NCBI GenBank assembly: GCA_937923355.1 | Contig: CALAIO010000013.1 | Coordinates: 1 to 9,189, forward strand | Length of the DNA: 9,189 bases | Direction: 5' to 3' | Origin: an uncultured Rhizobiaceae group bacterium | GTDB taxonomy: Bacteria > Pseudomonadota > Alphaproteobacteria > Rhizobiales > Rhizobiaceae | Shown here: positions 1 through 5,941 of the stretch, one piece after another | Layout of the letters: each line of letters opens with the position of its first letter | Numbering within the stretch: the stretch's first letter is position 1 | Made by a program: the position numbers and the translations under genes | The notes under the pieces: model-generated | The model's database searches: none | Seen by the model: the letters and a program-made list of their open reading frames with translations, nothing else | What the model was told of the DNA's origin: nothing

Positions 1-537
1 AATGTTGGCGGATTTTGCTGAACACGACGTGGGGGGATTTAGCCAATAGGTGCCTGAGATGGGCATGAAAGCAGCGAAGCGATTGCGACCCGTGCAGGCC
101 ATCGTCCAGGTAAAAGTGCCGCCAACAGAGACACCTGCGAGCACGAGTTTCTTTTTATTGATCGGGAAGCGGCGCTTTACGTCTTTAATCACATCATCAA
201 GGTATCGAAACTCATTTGAGCTGCGGTCTGATCTACCTGCTGGCGAATTTTTAACATTCCAGTCGTTGCGTTTTGCCTTTAATCCAATCAGTGCAACACC
301 AAGTCTGTTTGCCATACGCATAAGGTTTTGATTTTGAACAGTTCCAACAGCAGTGCCACCCAAACCGTGAGCAAAGAAAATAGCGCCTATTTTGGTTTTG
401 CCGTCGTGACCCTGTGGCATGTGAATGCGGTAGTGACGATTATCGGGAACCTTGCAATGGGAAGATGAGCCACAAGCGAAAACGATTGATGCACTGCTGG
501 AGAAACTCAAAATAATAAAGATCAATAGTAAGCGCAT
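1..537 (-). CDS. Secreted alpha/beta hydrolase, PHB depolymerase/LpqC-like esterase (partial, 3' end beyond window)
   Basis: Reading the minus strand from ATG at 537 gives 179 codons open to base 1, so the C-terminus is missing. Residues 1-21 form a hydrophobic signal peptide ending VFA before Cys22; the lipobox is poor, so ordinary Sec cleavage or lipidation are both possible. Seen next are an oxyanion-type FFAHGLGG (residues 54-61), then RYLDDVIKDVKRRFPI (111-126) and the nucleophile elbow G-V-S-V-G (135-139), so Ser137 is the likely nucleophile. This order is typical of the extracellular PHB depolymerase/feruloyl esterase group (COG3509-like), which cleave ester bonds outside the cytoplasm. 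The catalytic Asp and His should lie beyond the left edge. A G-rich stretch (GGGGG) just before the ATG can serve as ribosome binding site. It is divergent from the GbsR/MarR regulator across 125 bp. The substrate cannot be told from the sequence. Confidence 0.8.
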   Translation of the reverse strand, partial: MRLLLIFIILSFSSSASIVFACGSSSHCKVPDNRHYRIHMPQGHDGKTKIGAIFFAHGLGGTAVGTVQNQNLMRMANRLGVALIGLKAKRNDWNVKNSPAGRSDRSSNEFRYLDDVIKDVKRRFPINKKKLVLAGVSVGGTFTWTMACTGRNRFAAFMPISGTYWLNPPTSCSAKSANI

Positions 538-627
538 GGAACCCCCGATTCATTTTGCAAAACTCTACATGAAAGTAGTTCAGTTAAACTTCAAATCTAC
601 GTTATTATTTTTATGGTGCGATGAATC

Positions 628-656
628 TTGACTCATTTTCTGTTTTGTCATATATT
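628..656 (+). promoter_or_regulatory. Sigma70-like promoter of the GbsR/MarR regulator gene
   Basis: TTGACT at 628-633 and TATATT at 651-656 are separated by exactly 17 bp, a near-consensus housekeeping promoter. The predicted transcription start, about 7 bp after the -10, falls at 662-664, on top of the ATG at 663. The mRNA would then be leaderless, which fits the lack of any Shine-Dalgarno sequence before that ATG. It also argues against the longer frame opening at 621, because the -35 would then lie inside the coding region. Confidence 0.6.
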
Positions 657-673
657 TCTGTTATGACAGAAAT
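654..673. promoter_or_regulatory. Palindromic operator, copy 1 (autoregulatory site)
   Basis: Perfect inverted repeat ATTTCTGT-TATG-ACAGAAAT with 8-bp arms and a 4-bp spacer. The start codon of the regulator (663-665) lies in the spacer, and the left arm overlaps the -10 box. Bound protein here would block initiation directly. The same arms recur at 1252-1271. A further half-site-like ATTTTCTGT lies at 635-643. That the adjacent GbsR/MarR protein is the binder is inferred from position and from the habit of the MarR family. Confidence 0.7.
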
Positions 674-1226
674 TAAAGAAAATAATATACCAAAAGCAAT
701 TGAACAATTTATTCTCTATTGGGGCGATATGGGTGGCCAGTGGGGCGTGAACCGTTCTGTCGCGCAAATTCATGCGTTGTTGTATTTGGCAACCAAGCCC
801 ATGAATGCGGAAGAGATTACAGAACGCCTTGGCATTGCGCGTTCCAATGTATCCAACTCTTTGAAAGAACTGGTTTCCTGGAAGCTTATTCGCCGCGTTC
901 CAATTGCAGGCGATCGTCGTGAGCATTTTGAAGCTGTAACGGATGTTATGGAAATGGCGATGCGGATTGCGCAAGGACGCAAAGAACGTGAAATTGATCC
1001 TGCTGCTATGGCGCTTAGAGAATGTGTGGCGCAGGCAGAAGGAGATAAGAAGATTGATCCCATTGCCTTAAAACGATTGCAGGAAATGGAAGCTTTCGTT
1101 CAGCAGGGTTCCAAGTGGTATGATCAAATGTTGAGCGTTCCAAAAGGGCAACTCGTAACCCTCATGAAGATGGGTGATAAAGTGCTCGGGCTGTTGAAAT
1201 TTGCAGGTGGGAAAAAGGCGAAATAG
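663..1226 (+). CDS. GbsR/MarR family transcriptional regulator
   Basis: A 187-residue cytoplasmic DNA-binding protein. Residues 13-45 (IEQFILYWGDMGGQWGVNRS and on) match the N-terminal dimerisation helix of the GbsR branch of the MarR superfamily. The helix-turn-helix spans about 48-70 (AEEITERLGIARSNVSNSLK), followed by a wing (RRVPIAGDRREHFEA, 77-91). The C-terminal half is helical, with a Lys-rich tail. The ATG at 663 was chosen because a good promoter (628-656) predicts transcription starting there and family similarity begins soon after; a frame extension to ATG 621 exists but would contain the -35. GbsR-type proteins are often repressors answering to small ligands or osmolytes; the ligand here is unknown. 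Twin palindromes at its own start and before the next gene suggest that it represses itself and the DUF4166-like gene. Confidence 0.88.
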   Translation: MTEIKENNIPKAIEQFILYWGDMGGQWGVNRSVAQIHALLYLATKPMNAEEITERLGIARSNVSNSLKELVSWKLIRRVPIAGDRREHFEAVTDVMEMAMRIAQGRKEREIDPAAMALRECVAQAEGDKKIDPIALKRLQEMEAFVQQGSKWYDQMLSVPKGQLVTLMKMGDKVLGLLKFAGGKKAK

Positions 1227-1243
1227 GTATCGTCTTTTTATTT
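1212..1243 (+). terminator. Possible weak intrinsic terminator overlapping the regulator's stop codon
   Basis: AAAAAGGCGA (1212-1221) can pair with TCGTCTTTTT (1230-1239) over ten positions with one G-U wobble, leaving an 8-nt loop that contains the stop codon TAG. The core GGCGA/TCGTC is followed by a T-rich run (1235-1243). The stem is short, so termination may be partial. If it works, it separates the regulator transcript from the next gene, which has its own operator. Confidence 0.4.
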
Positions 1244-1251
1244 GGCATTTA

Positions 1252-1271
1252 ATTTCTGTCTATACAGAAAT
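1252..1271. promoter_or_regulatory. Palindromic operator, copy 2 (before the DUF4166-like gene)
   Basis: ATTTCTGT-CTAT-ACAGAAAT has arms identical to the site at 654-673 and the same 4-bp spacing. It ends 23 bp before ATG 1295. A weak -10-like TATACA (1261-1266) lies within it, but no good -35 stands at the right distance, so the promoter itself is not clear. Exact reuse of 16 defined bases in two neighbouring intergenic positions supports a real binding site. Confidence 0.7.
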
Positions 1272-1294
1272 AACGATAAAGAAAGGAAAATATT

Positions 1295-2017
1295 ATGGGT
1301 ACGATGGAAAAACTAACAGCCAGGCATGAAGGTGCTGGGAATGTGGCGCCTTATATATTTTCTGGTGAGATTTTGGAGCGTGATGAAGAAAGCGCAAACA
1401 ATAGAGCAAAACCAGATGATCGATTTCAAAAGCTTTTGGGTGATAAGCAATGGATGAGATTGCCCAAGGCTATTAGAAAGCGTTTTGGGAAACGTTTTAA
1501 ACAAGGGCAAAGTGTTGCCTATCAGGGCATTGTGACTGACATGAAGATGAGCAAGTTTGGTTGGGCCTTTGCTCAGGCTGCCAGGTTAATTGGCGCGCCG
1601 CTTCCTTTTGAGCGTAATTCTGTAAATCAGCCTGCTGTTGTTATTGTTACAGAAGATCATGAAACAAATGGTCAGTTTTGGATCAGGCAATTTGGTCGTG
1701 AAAAAGGATTTCCCCAAGTGGTGCACAGTTCTAAGCGTTTTGCAGGGCCAACCGGGCTTGAGGAATATATTGGTTATGGCATCGGTATGGCCTTGAAGCT
1801 GGAAGCTACACGTCATGCGCTGTTTTTCAGAAGCAATCATTACTTCATGCAGATTTTTGGAAAGCGCATTCGCCTGCCTAACTGGCTTGCACCATTTGGC
1901 CTTGAAATAGGTCATCATGATTTCGGTGATAACCGCTTTGCTTTTACGCTAGAATTAAAGAGTCGTTTGTTTGGCAAAATGATTGAGCAGAATGCAGTGT
2001 TTATGGATCCTGCATAA
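1295..2017 (+). CDS. DUF4166-like domain protein, free-standing
   Basis: A 240-residue protein with no signal peptide or membrane segment, so probably cytoplasmic. After an N-terminal tail of about 40 residues, the pattern FQKLLGDKQWMRLPKAIRKRF (44-64), then YQGIVTDM, ARLIGAPLPFE, a W-x-R-x-F (WIRQFG), a glycine-rich YIGYGIGMAL segment and LPNWLAPFGLEIG matches my memory of DUF4166, a domain often found at the C-terminus of saccharopine-dehydrogenase-like proteins. Here the NAD-binding part is absent. Function is unknown. ATG 1295 is preferred over ATG 1304 because AAGGA at 1283-1287 lies 7 nt before it. It follows the regulator by 68 bp on the same strand and has an operator copy at 1252-1271, so it is a probable target of that regulator. 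It is convergent with the gene ending at 2037. Confidence 0.75.
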   Translation: MGTMEKLTARHEGAGNVAPYIFSGEILERDEESANNRAKPDDRFQKLLGDKQWMRLPKAIRKRFGKRFKQGQSVAYQGIVTDMKMSKFGWAFAQAARLIGAPLPFERNSVNQPAVVIVTEDHETNGQFWIRQFGREKGFPQVVHSSKRFAGPTGLEEYIGYGIGMALKLEATRHALFFRSNHYFMQIFGKRIRLPNWLAPFGLEIGHHDFGDNRFAFTLELKSRLFGKMIEQNAVFMDPA

Positions 2018-2036
2018 CAAAATACAAGCTATAGGT

Positions 2037-2702
2037 TTATTGTCCAATACGCCCTTTAGGGTGTTGGCCCGTGTAGAGGTTGGGTGAAAACTTAAACGTG
2101 GCTGGCAAGTATGCACCAGGTTTTGTTGTATCGTGAAAATCACAACGGATGTTTGGGTCTGTAACAGCAACTAATGTCCCTGATATTCTACAGCTGTTCG
2201 TGCCATCTTCATGGCCACATTGTTGCAAGCTTATTTCTGCCTCGACAAAGTTTTCGCCTGAACTAATCATTTTGTTAAAATAAGTTCTGGACAGGCGAGC
2301 ATCAATTTTTGTCTCATCGAAAAGCATGGGCGCGTGATTTTCCAGACTTACTTTTTTCCCGGATGCGCTAACGCTTGATGTTATTTTTGCTTGCGTTTTA
2401 CGCTTGTCCAGTTTCTCTAATTCAATTGCAAAAGATTTTATTTGTAAATCCAGATTAGCATTTTTGCAGGTTTTGAATTTTGCCCGCAGCAACTGTTTCT
2501 CATGTTTTAGATTGCTGCCCTCAAAATTAACGTGGGTAATCAGGCATTGCTCTCCAAGCTTTCGTTTGCAGGCAACCTCGCATTTGGAAATATTTTCCGC
2601 ATGCTCACACATATTGAGTTGAGGTTCATCCAGTCTCACATCTGCAAGAGCTGGTGATAACGAAATGAGCATCGCCGTGGAAATGATATATACGTATTTC
2701 AT
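2037..2702 (-). CDS. Secreted cysteine-rich hypothetical protein
   Basis: A 221-residue protein that I do not recognise. Residues 1-20 form a clear Sec signal peptide (MKY, hydrophobic core, cut after SPALA), so the mature protein should be periplasmic or released. The mature part has eight cysteines (32, 41, 45, 53, 79, 162, 171, 187), an even number that suggests up to four disulfides. Four of them cluster in residues 32-53. The middle (about 60-105) is rich in Lys, Glu and Leu and likely helical. There are no metal-binding or catalytic motifs I can name. The start has no strong ribosome binding site; a perfect 10-bp inverted repeat (2710-2739) lies directly upstream. It lies 63 bp downstream of the globin-like gene on the same strand, so co-transcription is possible but unproven. 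Confidence 0.75.
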   Translation of the reverse strand: MKYVYIISTAMLISLSPALADVRLDEPQLNMCEHAENISKCEVACKRKLGEQCLITHVNFEGSNLKHEKQLLRAKFKTCKNANLDLQIKSFAIELEKLDKRKTQAKITSSVSASGKKVSLENHAPMLFDETKIDARLSRTYFNKMISSGENFVEAEISLQQCGHEDGTNSCRISGTLVAVTDPNIRCDFHDTTKPGAYLPATFKFSPNLYTGQHPKGRIGQ

Positions 2703-2709
2703 ATGCTCA

Positions 2710-2739
2710 ACTTAAAGCATCATATTCGTTGCTTTAAGT
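2710..2739. repeat. Perfect 10-bp inverted repeat in the leader of the secreted protein gene
   Basis: ACTTAAAGCA (2710-2719) and TGCTTTAAGT (2730-2739) are exact reverse complements around a 10-nt AT-rich loop. The element ends 7 bp before the start codon at 2702. No T-run follows on either strand, so it is not a standard intrinsic terminator. It may be an operator for a dimeric repressor or an RNA hairpin that limits ribosome access. Confidence 0.55.
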
Positions 2740-2765
2740 CACCAAAGAACACTATTTCGCGAGTA

Positions 2766-3197
2766 TTATTCGCGGGCACTGTTATTGTAAATTGCATTAT
2801 TTTGTATGGAAATCAGATTTTCCATAATTTCTTCAATGAGCATTTCATCATACTCGAGTTCATGCAAACTCTGTTTTAGGTGTGATGCCATTGCAAGAAA
2901 ACCGATGCGATTGTTGAGGATTGATTTAAATGGAGCTACTGCATCATCGCCTTGCAGGATGATTGGACCATTTAAAACAAGACAGATGAAATTTCTCTGT
3001 TGTGTAATTTGCGTGAGCATTTCTGTTGTTGCAAAATAGTTGTTTAACAGCTCATCGTTATTAATTTTAATATGAAACAGCATTGATATTTTAGCGAGCG
3101 CCTCTTCTGCGCCCATCTGTTCATAAAATGAACTATTATTGCTATTTAAAATATAACTGTCTGCTGAGTATTGAGACTCATCTTCGGTAAACATCAT
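2766..3197 (-). CDS. Truncated-hemoglobin-like protein lacking the proximal histidine
   Basis: A 143-residue protein whose residues 23-136 follow the group I truncated hemoglobin (GlbN) pattern. Seen are SFYEQMGAEEAL (A/B start), LFHIKI (B helix), YFATTEM (CD region with Phe55 at CD1), Q63/Q67 at E7/E11, F-x(4)-LNGP (70-78), then a G-rich turn and the HL (106-107) of the family. Aligned by eye to mycobacterial GlbN from memory, the whole stretch fits without gaps. Two key residues differ: the B10 Tyr is His42 and the heme-binding F8 His is Phe90. It may therefore not bind heme in the usual way, or may use another ligand. About 22 Ser/Asn/Tyr-rich residues precede the fold. No signal peptide is seen. 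It is divergent from mnmA; its AT-rich upstream region holds a CtrA-like box. Family assignment is by pattern only. Confidence 0.6.
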   Translation of the reverse strand: MMFTEDESQYSADSYILNSNNSSFYEQMGAEEALAKISMLFHIKINNDELLNNYFATTEMLTQITQQRNFICLVLNGPIILQGDDAVAPFKSILNNRIGFLAMASHLKQSLHELEYDEMLIEEIMENLISIQNNAIYNNSARE

Positions 3198-3240
3198 AAT
3201 ATCCAGTATATATATAATATATAAAATTTACCCTGCGTAA

Positions 3241-3275
3241 TTTATATGCCCCTAAAAACTTTAACTCTTGTTTAA
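3241..3275 (-). promoter_or_regulatory. Possible CtrA-type promoter for the globin-like gene
   Basis: TTAA-N7-TTAA is present at 3261-3275, the known CtrA box arrangement of alphaproteobacteria. Read toward the globin-like gene, a -10-like TATAAA lies at 3246-3241. Counting from it, the box centres near -34, the usual place for CtrA activation, and the leader would be about 37 nt. The region is very AT-rich, so a chance match is quite possible. Confidence 0.3.
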
Positions 3276-3281
3276 ACTGAG

Positions 3282-3297
3282 CGTTAAAAATTTAACG
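3282..3297. repeat. 16-bp palindrome upstream of the mnmA promoter
   Basis: CGTTAAA-AA-TTTAACG has perfect 7-bp arms. It ends 23 bp before the -35 of the predicted mnmA promoter. An 8-bp palindrome, GTTTAAAC, sits nearby at 3270-3277. It could bind a regulator of either divergent gene; its AT-rich content lowers certainty. Confidence 0.35.
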
Positions 3298-3320
3298 ATT
3301 GTGATGCTGCAAACCTTTGT

Positions 3321-3349
3321 TTGAATTTTTACGAGTGCTATCGTATAAG
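3321..3349 (+). promoter_or_regulatory. Sigma70-like promoter for mnmA
   Basis: TTGAAT (3321-3326) and TATAAG (3344-3349) are spaced by 17 bp. Transcription would start near 3356 and give a leader of about 50 nt before ATG 3405. The in-frame TTG at 3321 coincides with the -35 and is not a likely start codon. Confidence 0.5.
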
Positions 3350-3404
3350 GCACAAAACTTTCATCGGCGCTGCCTTTAACAGTCGCATGTTTGGAGAAGA
3401 GAAA

Positions 3405-4616
3405 ATGACTACCCCAAAATTAAACTCGCTTGGACTTCCAGGCGAACCAAAAGATTGTCGTATTGTGGTTGCAATGTCTGGCGGTGTGGATAGCTCTGTG
3501 GTTGCAGGGCTTTTGGCGCGTGAGGGCTATGATGTTGTTGGTATGACGCTACAGCTTTATGATCACGGCGAAGCGGTAAAACGCAAAGGTGCCTGTTGTG
3601 CAGGACAGGATATTCACGATGCGCGCCGTGTGGCAGAAACACTTGGTATTCCACATTATGTTTTGGATTATGAAGACAAGTTTCGCGAGCAAGTCATTAA
3701 TCCATTCATGGAGAGTTACATTGCGGGTGAAACACCCATTCCCTGTATCTCATGCAATCAGACCGTTAAATTTGCTGATCTTTTAAAAACAGCCAAGGAA
3801 CTGGGCGCTGCTGCCCTGGCAACCGGTCATTACATTCGTTCGCGTTTGGCTGATCCAGAAACAGGGCGCCGTGCCATGTTCCGTCCGCGCGACCATGGAC
3901 GCGACCAGAGTTATTTTCTCTTTGCTACGACACAAGAGCAAGTGGACTACATCCGCTTTCCGCTTGGTGATTTGCCAAAGTCAGAGACGCGCGAATTGGC
4001 AAAAGAGCTGGGGCTTGAAATCTCGCAAAAACCGGACAGTCAGGATATTTGTTTTGTACCTCAGGGCAAATATTCAGACATCATCAACAAGTTGCAACCA
4101 ACCGCTGCGACCGCTGGCGAAATTCAACACATTGATGGACGCGTTTTGGGTGAGCATAAAGGCATTATCAATTTCACCGTCGGTCAACGTCGTGGTATTG
4201 GCGTTGCAACAGGTGATCCGATTTATGTGGTGCATTTGGATGCGAAAAATGCCCGTGTCATCGTAGGGCCAAAAGAAGCGCTTGATACGCGCAAGCTCTA
4301 TTTGCGGGATGTGAACTGGCTGGGTGATGGTGCAATTGAAAACATATCGCAAGACGGGCTTGAACTCTTTGTTAAAGTGCGCTCAACCCGTCCGCCGATG
4401 GAAGCTATTTTATATCCACCCAATAATGAAGGTAAAATCAGCGTCGAGTTAATCGGTGGTGAGGCTGGTATCGCACCGGGTCAGGCTTGTGTCTTTTATC
4501 AAGACGACACGGAAGATACCCGTGTGCTTGGGGGCGGTTTCATTGATCGTGCAGAGCGTGAAGATTCCATTGAAACAGCGCTTGATAACATGCTCCAAAC
4601 AGGTGCTGCTGCATGA
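3405..4616 (+). CDS. mnmA: tRNA-specific 2-thiouridylase MnmA
   Basis: A 403-residue cytoplasmic enzyme that puts sulfur on C2 of the wobble uridine (U34) of Lys, Glu and Gln tRNAs, using ATP to adenylate the base and sulfur relayed from a cysteine desulfurase. The PP-loop SGGVDSS is at 25-31. The nucleophilic Cys is C117 in [11 protein letters not shown] (113-123), and the persulfide-carrying Cys is C216 in DSQDICFV (211-218); both are conserved. GQRRGIGV (260-267) opens the central region, and the C-terminal beta-barrel includes [15 protein letters not shown]. It is somewhat longer than the enterobacterial enzyme (about 370 residues). ATG 3405 is chosen because GGAGAAG lies at the right distance upstream; ATG 3387 and TTG 3321 are in frame but lack support. 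Its last codons overlap the start of mak by four bases (ATGA), implying translational coupling. Confidence 0.97.
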   Translation: MTTPKLNSLGLPGEPKDCRIVVAMSGGVDSSVVAGLLAREGYDVVGMTLQLYDHGEAVKRKGACCAGQDIHDARRVAETLGIPHYVLDYEDKFREQVINPFMESYIAGETPIPCISCNQTVKFADLLKTAKELGAAALATGHYIRSRLADPETGRRAMFRPRDHGRDQSYFLFATTQEQVDYIRFPLGDLPKSETRELAKELGLEISQKPDSQDICFVPQGKYSDIINKLQPTAATAGEIQHIDGRVLGEHKGIINFTVGQRRGIGVATGDPIYVVHLDAKNARVIVGPKEALDTRKLYLRDVNWLGDGAIENISQDGLELFVKVRSTRPPMEAILYPPNNEGKISVELIGGEAGIAPGQACVFYQDDTEDTRVLGGGFIDRAEREDSIETALDNMLQTGAAA

Positions 4617-5503
4617 TACGCTTGGGCGTTGACTGGGGTGGCACAAAGCTTGAAGTCATCGCCTTGTCGGCGGAAGGTCAAACGCTTTTGCGTAAGCGTA
4701 TTTCAACACCTCGAGACGATTATCATGCGTGCATCACAGCTGTGCGCGATCTTGTCTTAAATGCTGAGGCGGAAGTAGGTGAAACCTGTTCGGTGGGGAT
4801 GGGTATTCCTGGCACAATTTCGCCCGCAAGCGGATTGGTGAAAAATGCAAATTCAACATGGCTTAACGGCAAGCCGCTTTTGCAAGACATGCAAAAGGTA
4901 TTAAATCGTGATGTTCGCATTCAAAATGATGCGAATTGTTTTGCTGTATCAGAAAGTGTGGATGGTGCAGGCGAAGGTGAACGAGTAGTTGTGGGCGTTA
5001 TCCTTGGCACTGGTTGTGGCGCAGGGATTGCCGTCGATGGAAAAGCGCTTGTTGGGCGCGGTGGTATAGCAGGCGAATTTGGCCATACGCCACTTGCACC
5101 CATGAACGAAAATGAATTTCCGGGAAATGCCTGTTGGTGCGGCAAGCGCGAATGTTTGGAAACCTATATTTCAGGCACCGGGTTTCAGCGTACTTATGAA
5201 AGAATTATCGGCGAACCTTCTCATATGACCGCAGAAGAAATACTGGATTTAAAGGATGAAAATTCCCAACGTGCCTATGAGAATTATTGTTCACAATTGG
5301 CGAGAGGCCTTGCGCAGATTATCAATGTTCTTGATCCTGATGTTGTGGTGCTGGGTGGCGGTGTGTCGAATGTGAAATCGCTATACGATGATGTGCCTTT
5401 GCTGATGCCGCCTTACGTTTTTACAGATCACTTTGATACACCGATTGTGCCAGCAAAACATGGTGACAGTTCTGGTGTTCGCGGTGCTGCATGGCTTTGG
5501 TAA
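4613..5503 (+). CDS. mak: ROK family fructokinase (Mak-like)
   Basis: A 296-residue sugar kinase that would phosphorylate fructose, and possibly other hexoses, with ATP in the cytoplasm. The N-terminal phosphate loop is DWGGTK (7-12). [11 protein letters not shown] (61-71), [11 protein letters not shown] (76-86) and [11 protein letters not shown] (104-114, catalytic Asp106) match E. coli Mak closely. GTGCGAG (132-138) is the second ATP-binding segment. The ROK zinc site is complete: His158 with C174, C176 and C181 (CWCGKREC). The C-terminal [15 protein letters not shown] (282-296) is also as in Mak. Length equals the family norm. The start overlaps the mnmA stop (ATGA), so the two are probably one transcript, although a functional link between tRNA thiolation and sugar phosphorylation is not obvious. 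N-acetyl-sugar or glucose kinase activity cannot be excluded. Confidence 0.92.
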   Translation: MIRLGVDWGGTKLEVIALSAEGQTLLRKRISTPRDDYHACITAVRDLVLNAEAEVGETCSVGMGIPGTISPASGLVKNANSTWLNGKPLLQDMQKVLNRDVRIQNDANCFAVSESVDGAGEGERVVVGVILGTGCGAGIAVDGKALVGRGGIAGEFGHTPLAPMNENEFPGNACWCGKRECLETYISGTGFQRTYERIIGEPSHMTAEEILDLKDENSQRAYENYCSQLARGLAQIINVLDPDVVVLGGGVSNVKSLYDDVPLLMPPYVFTDHFDTPIVPAKHGDSSGVRGAAWLW

Positions 5504-5539
5504 AATTTTGATGCTTGACGTCTTGTCGGTATCAGCCCA

Positions 5540-5560
5540 CTCTTTTCAGGGTTTAAAGAG
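5540..5560 (+). other. Small hairpin that could mask the lrgA ribosome binding site
   Basis: CTCTTT (5540-5545) is the reverse complement of AAAGAG (5555-5560), with a 9-nt loop. The right arm is part of the purine-rich AAAGAGAAG that serves as the likely ribosome binding site for ATG 5570. Six AU-rich pairs are weak, so a role in translation control is only possible. Confidence 0.25.
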
Positions 5561-5569
5561 AAGTTTCCC

Positions 5570-5941
5570 ATGTTGAATTATCTTACACTCATATTCTGTT
5601 GTCAGCTTGCAGGTGAGTTTATCATTGGTGCGACTGGCCTTTCCATTCCCGGGCCTGTTCTGGGCATGGTGTTTTTGTTTTGTTTTTTGCTTGTTCGTGG
5701 TTCAATTCCTAATGACCTGAGTTCGGTTGCAGACGGATTGCTTAATCATTTGTCACTTTTGTTTGTGCCAGCGGGTGTCGGCATCATGCTGCATTTCAAG
5801 CTGCTCGGTGATGACCTTTTTGCCATTTCGGTAGCCCTTGTTGTGAGTACGGTTTTAACGGTCATTGTAACAGCAGTTTTAATGCGCAGGCTTTCAAGAG
5901 GTTCAAAAGAGATTACCTCTGATGAGGCAGGTCATGAATAA
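5570..5941 (+). CDS. lrgA: CidA/LrgA family membrane protein
   Basis: A 123-residue inner-membrane protein with about four hydrophobic segments (near 3-20, 28-43, 60-75 and 84-105). The family signatures LSIPGPVLGM (24-33) and LSLLFVPAGVGIM (61-73) are intact. It ends in a short charged cytoplasmic tail. CidA/LrgA proteins work with an LrgB/CidB partner; older work calls them holin/antiholin-like, while later work on related pairs points to transport of pyruvate or glycolate-type acids. The next gene is that partner and overlaps by 8 bases. The gap to mak is 66 bp; TTGACG at 5515-5520 resembles a -35 but lacks a -10 at the right distance, so it may be read from the mnmA-mak transcript. Confidence 0.88.
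   Translation: MLNYLTLIFCCQLAGEFIIGATGLSIPGPVLGMVFLFCFLLVRGSIPNDLSSVADGLLNHLSLLFVPAGVGIMLHFKLLGDDLFAISVALVVSTVLTVIVTAVLMRRLSRGSKEITSDEAGHE

Noticed and set aside
621..662. N-terminal extension of the regulator from ATG 621
   Set aside because: No ribosome binding site precedes it, the extension contains the -35 of a strong promoter, and family similarity begins after 663.
3207..3230. A/T-only tract of 24 bp as a replication or unwinding element
   Set aside because: No DnaA boxes or iterons accompany it; AT-rich promoter DNA explains it.
3321..3404. N-terminal extension of MnmA from TTG 3321
   Set aside because: The TTG coincides with a -35 box, and a good ribosome binding site stands before ATG 3405, where MnmA-like sequence begins soon after.
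5515..5543. Promoter for lrgAB from TTGACG
   Set aside because: No acceptable -10 stands 16-18 bp downstream.
5922..5933. Upstream start of LrgB at ATG 5922
   Set aside because: No Shine-Dalgarno sequence precedes it, whereas ATG 5934 has AGG 6 nt upstream.
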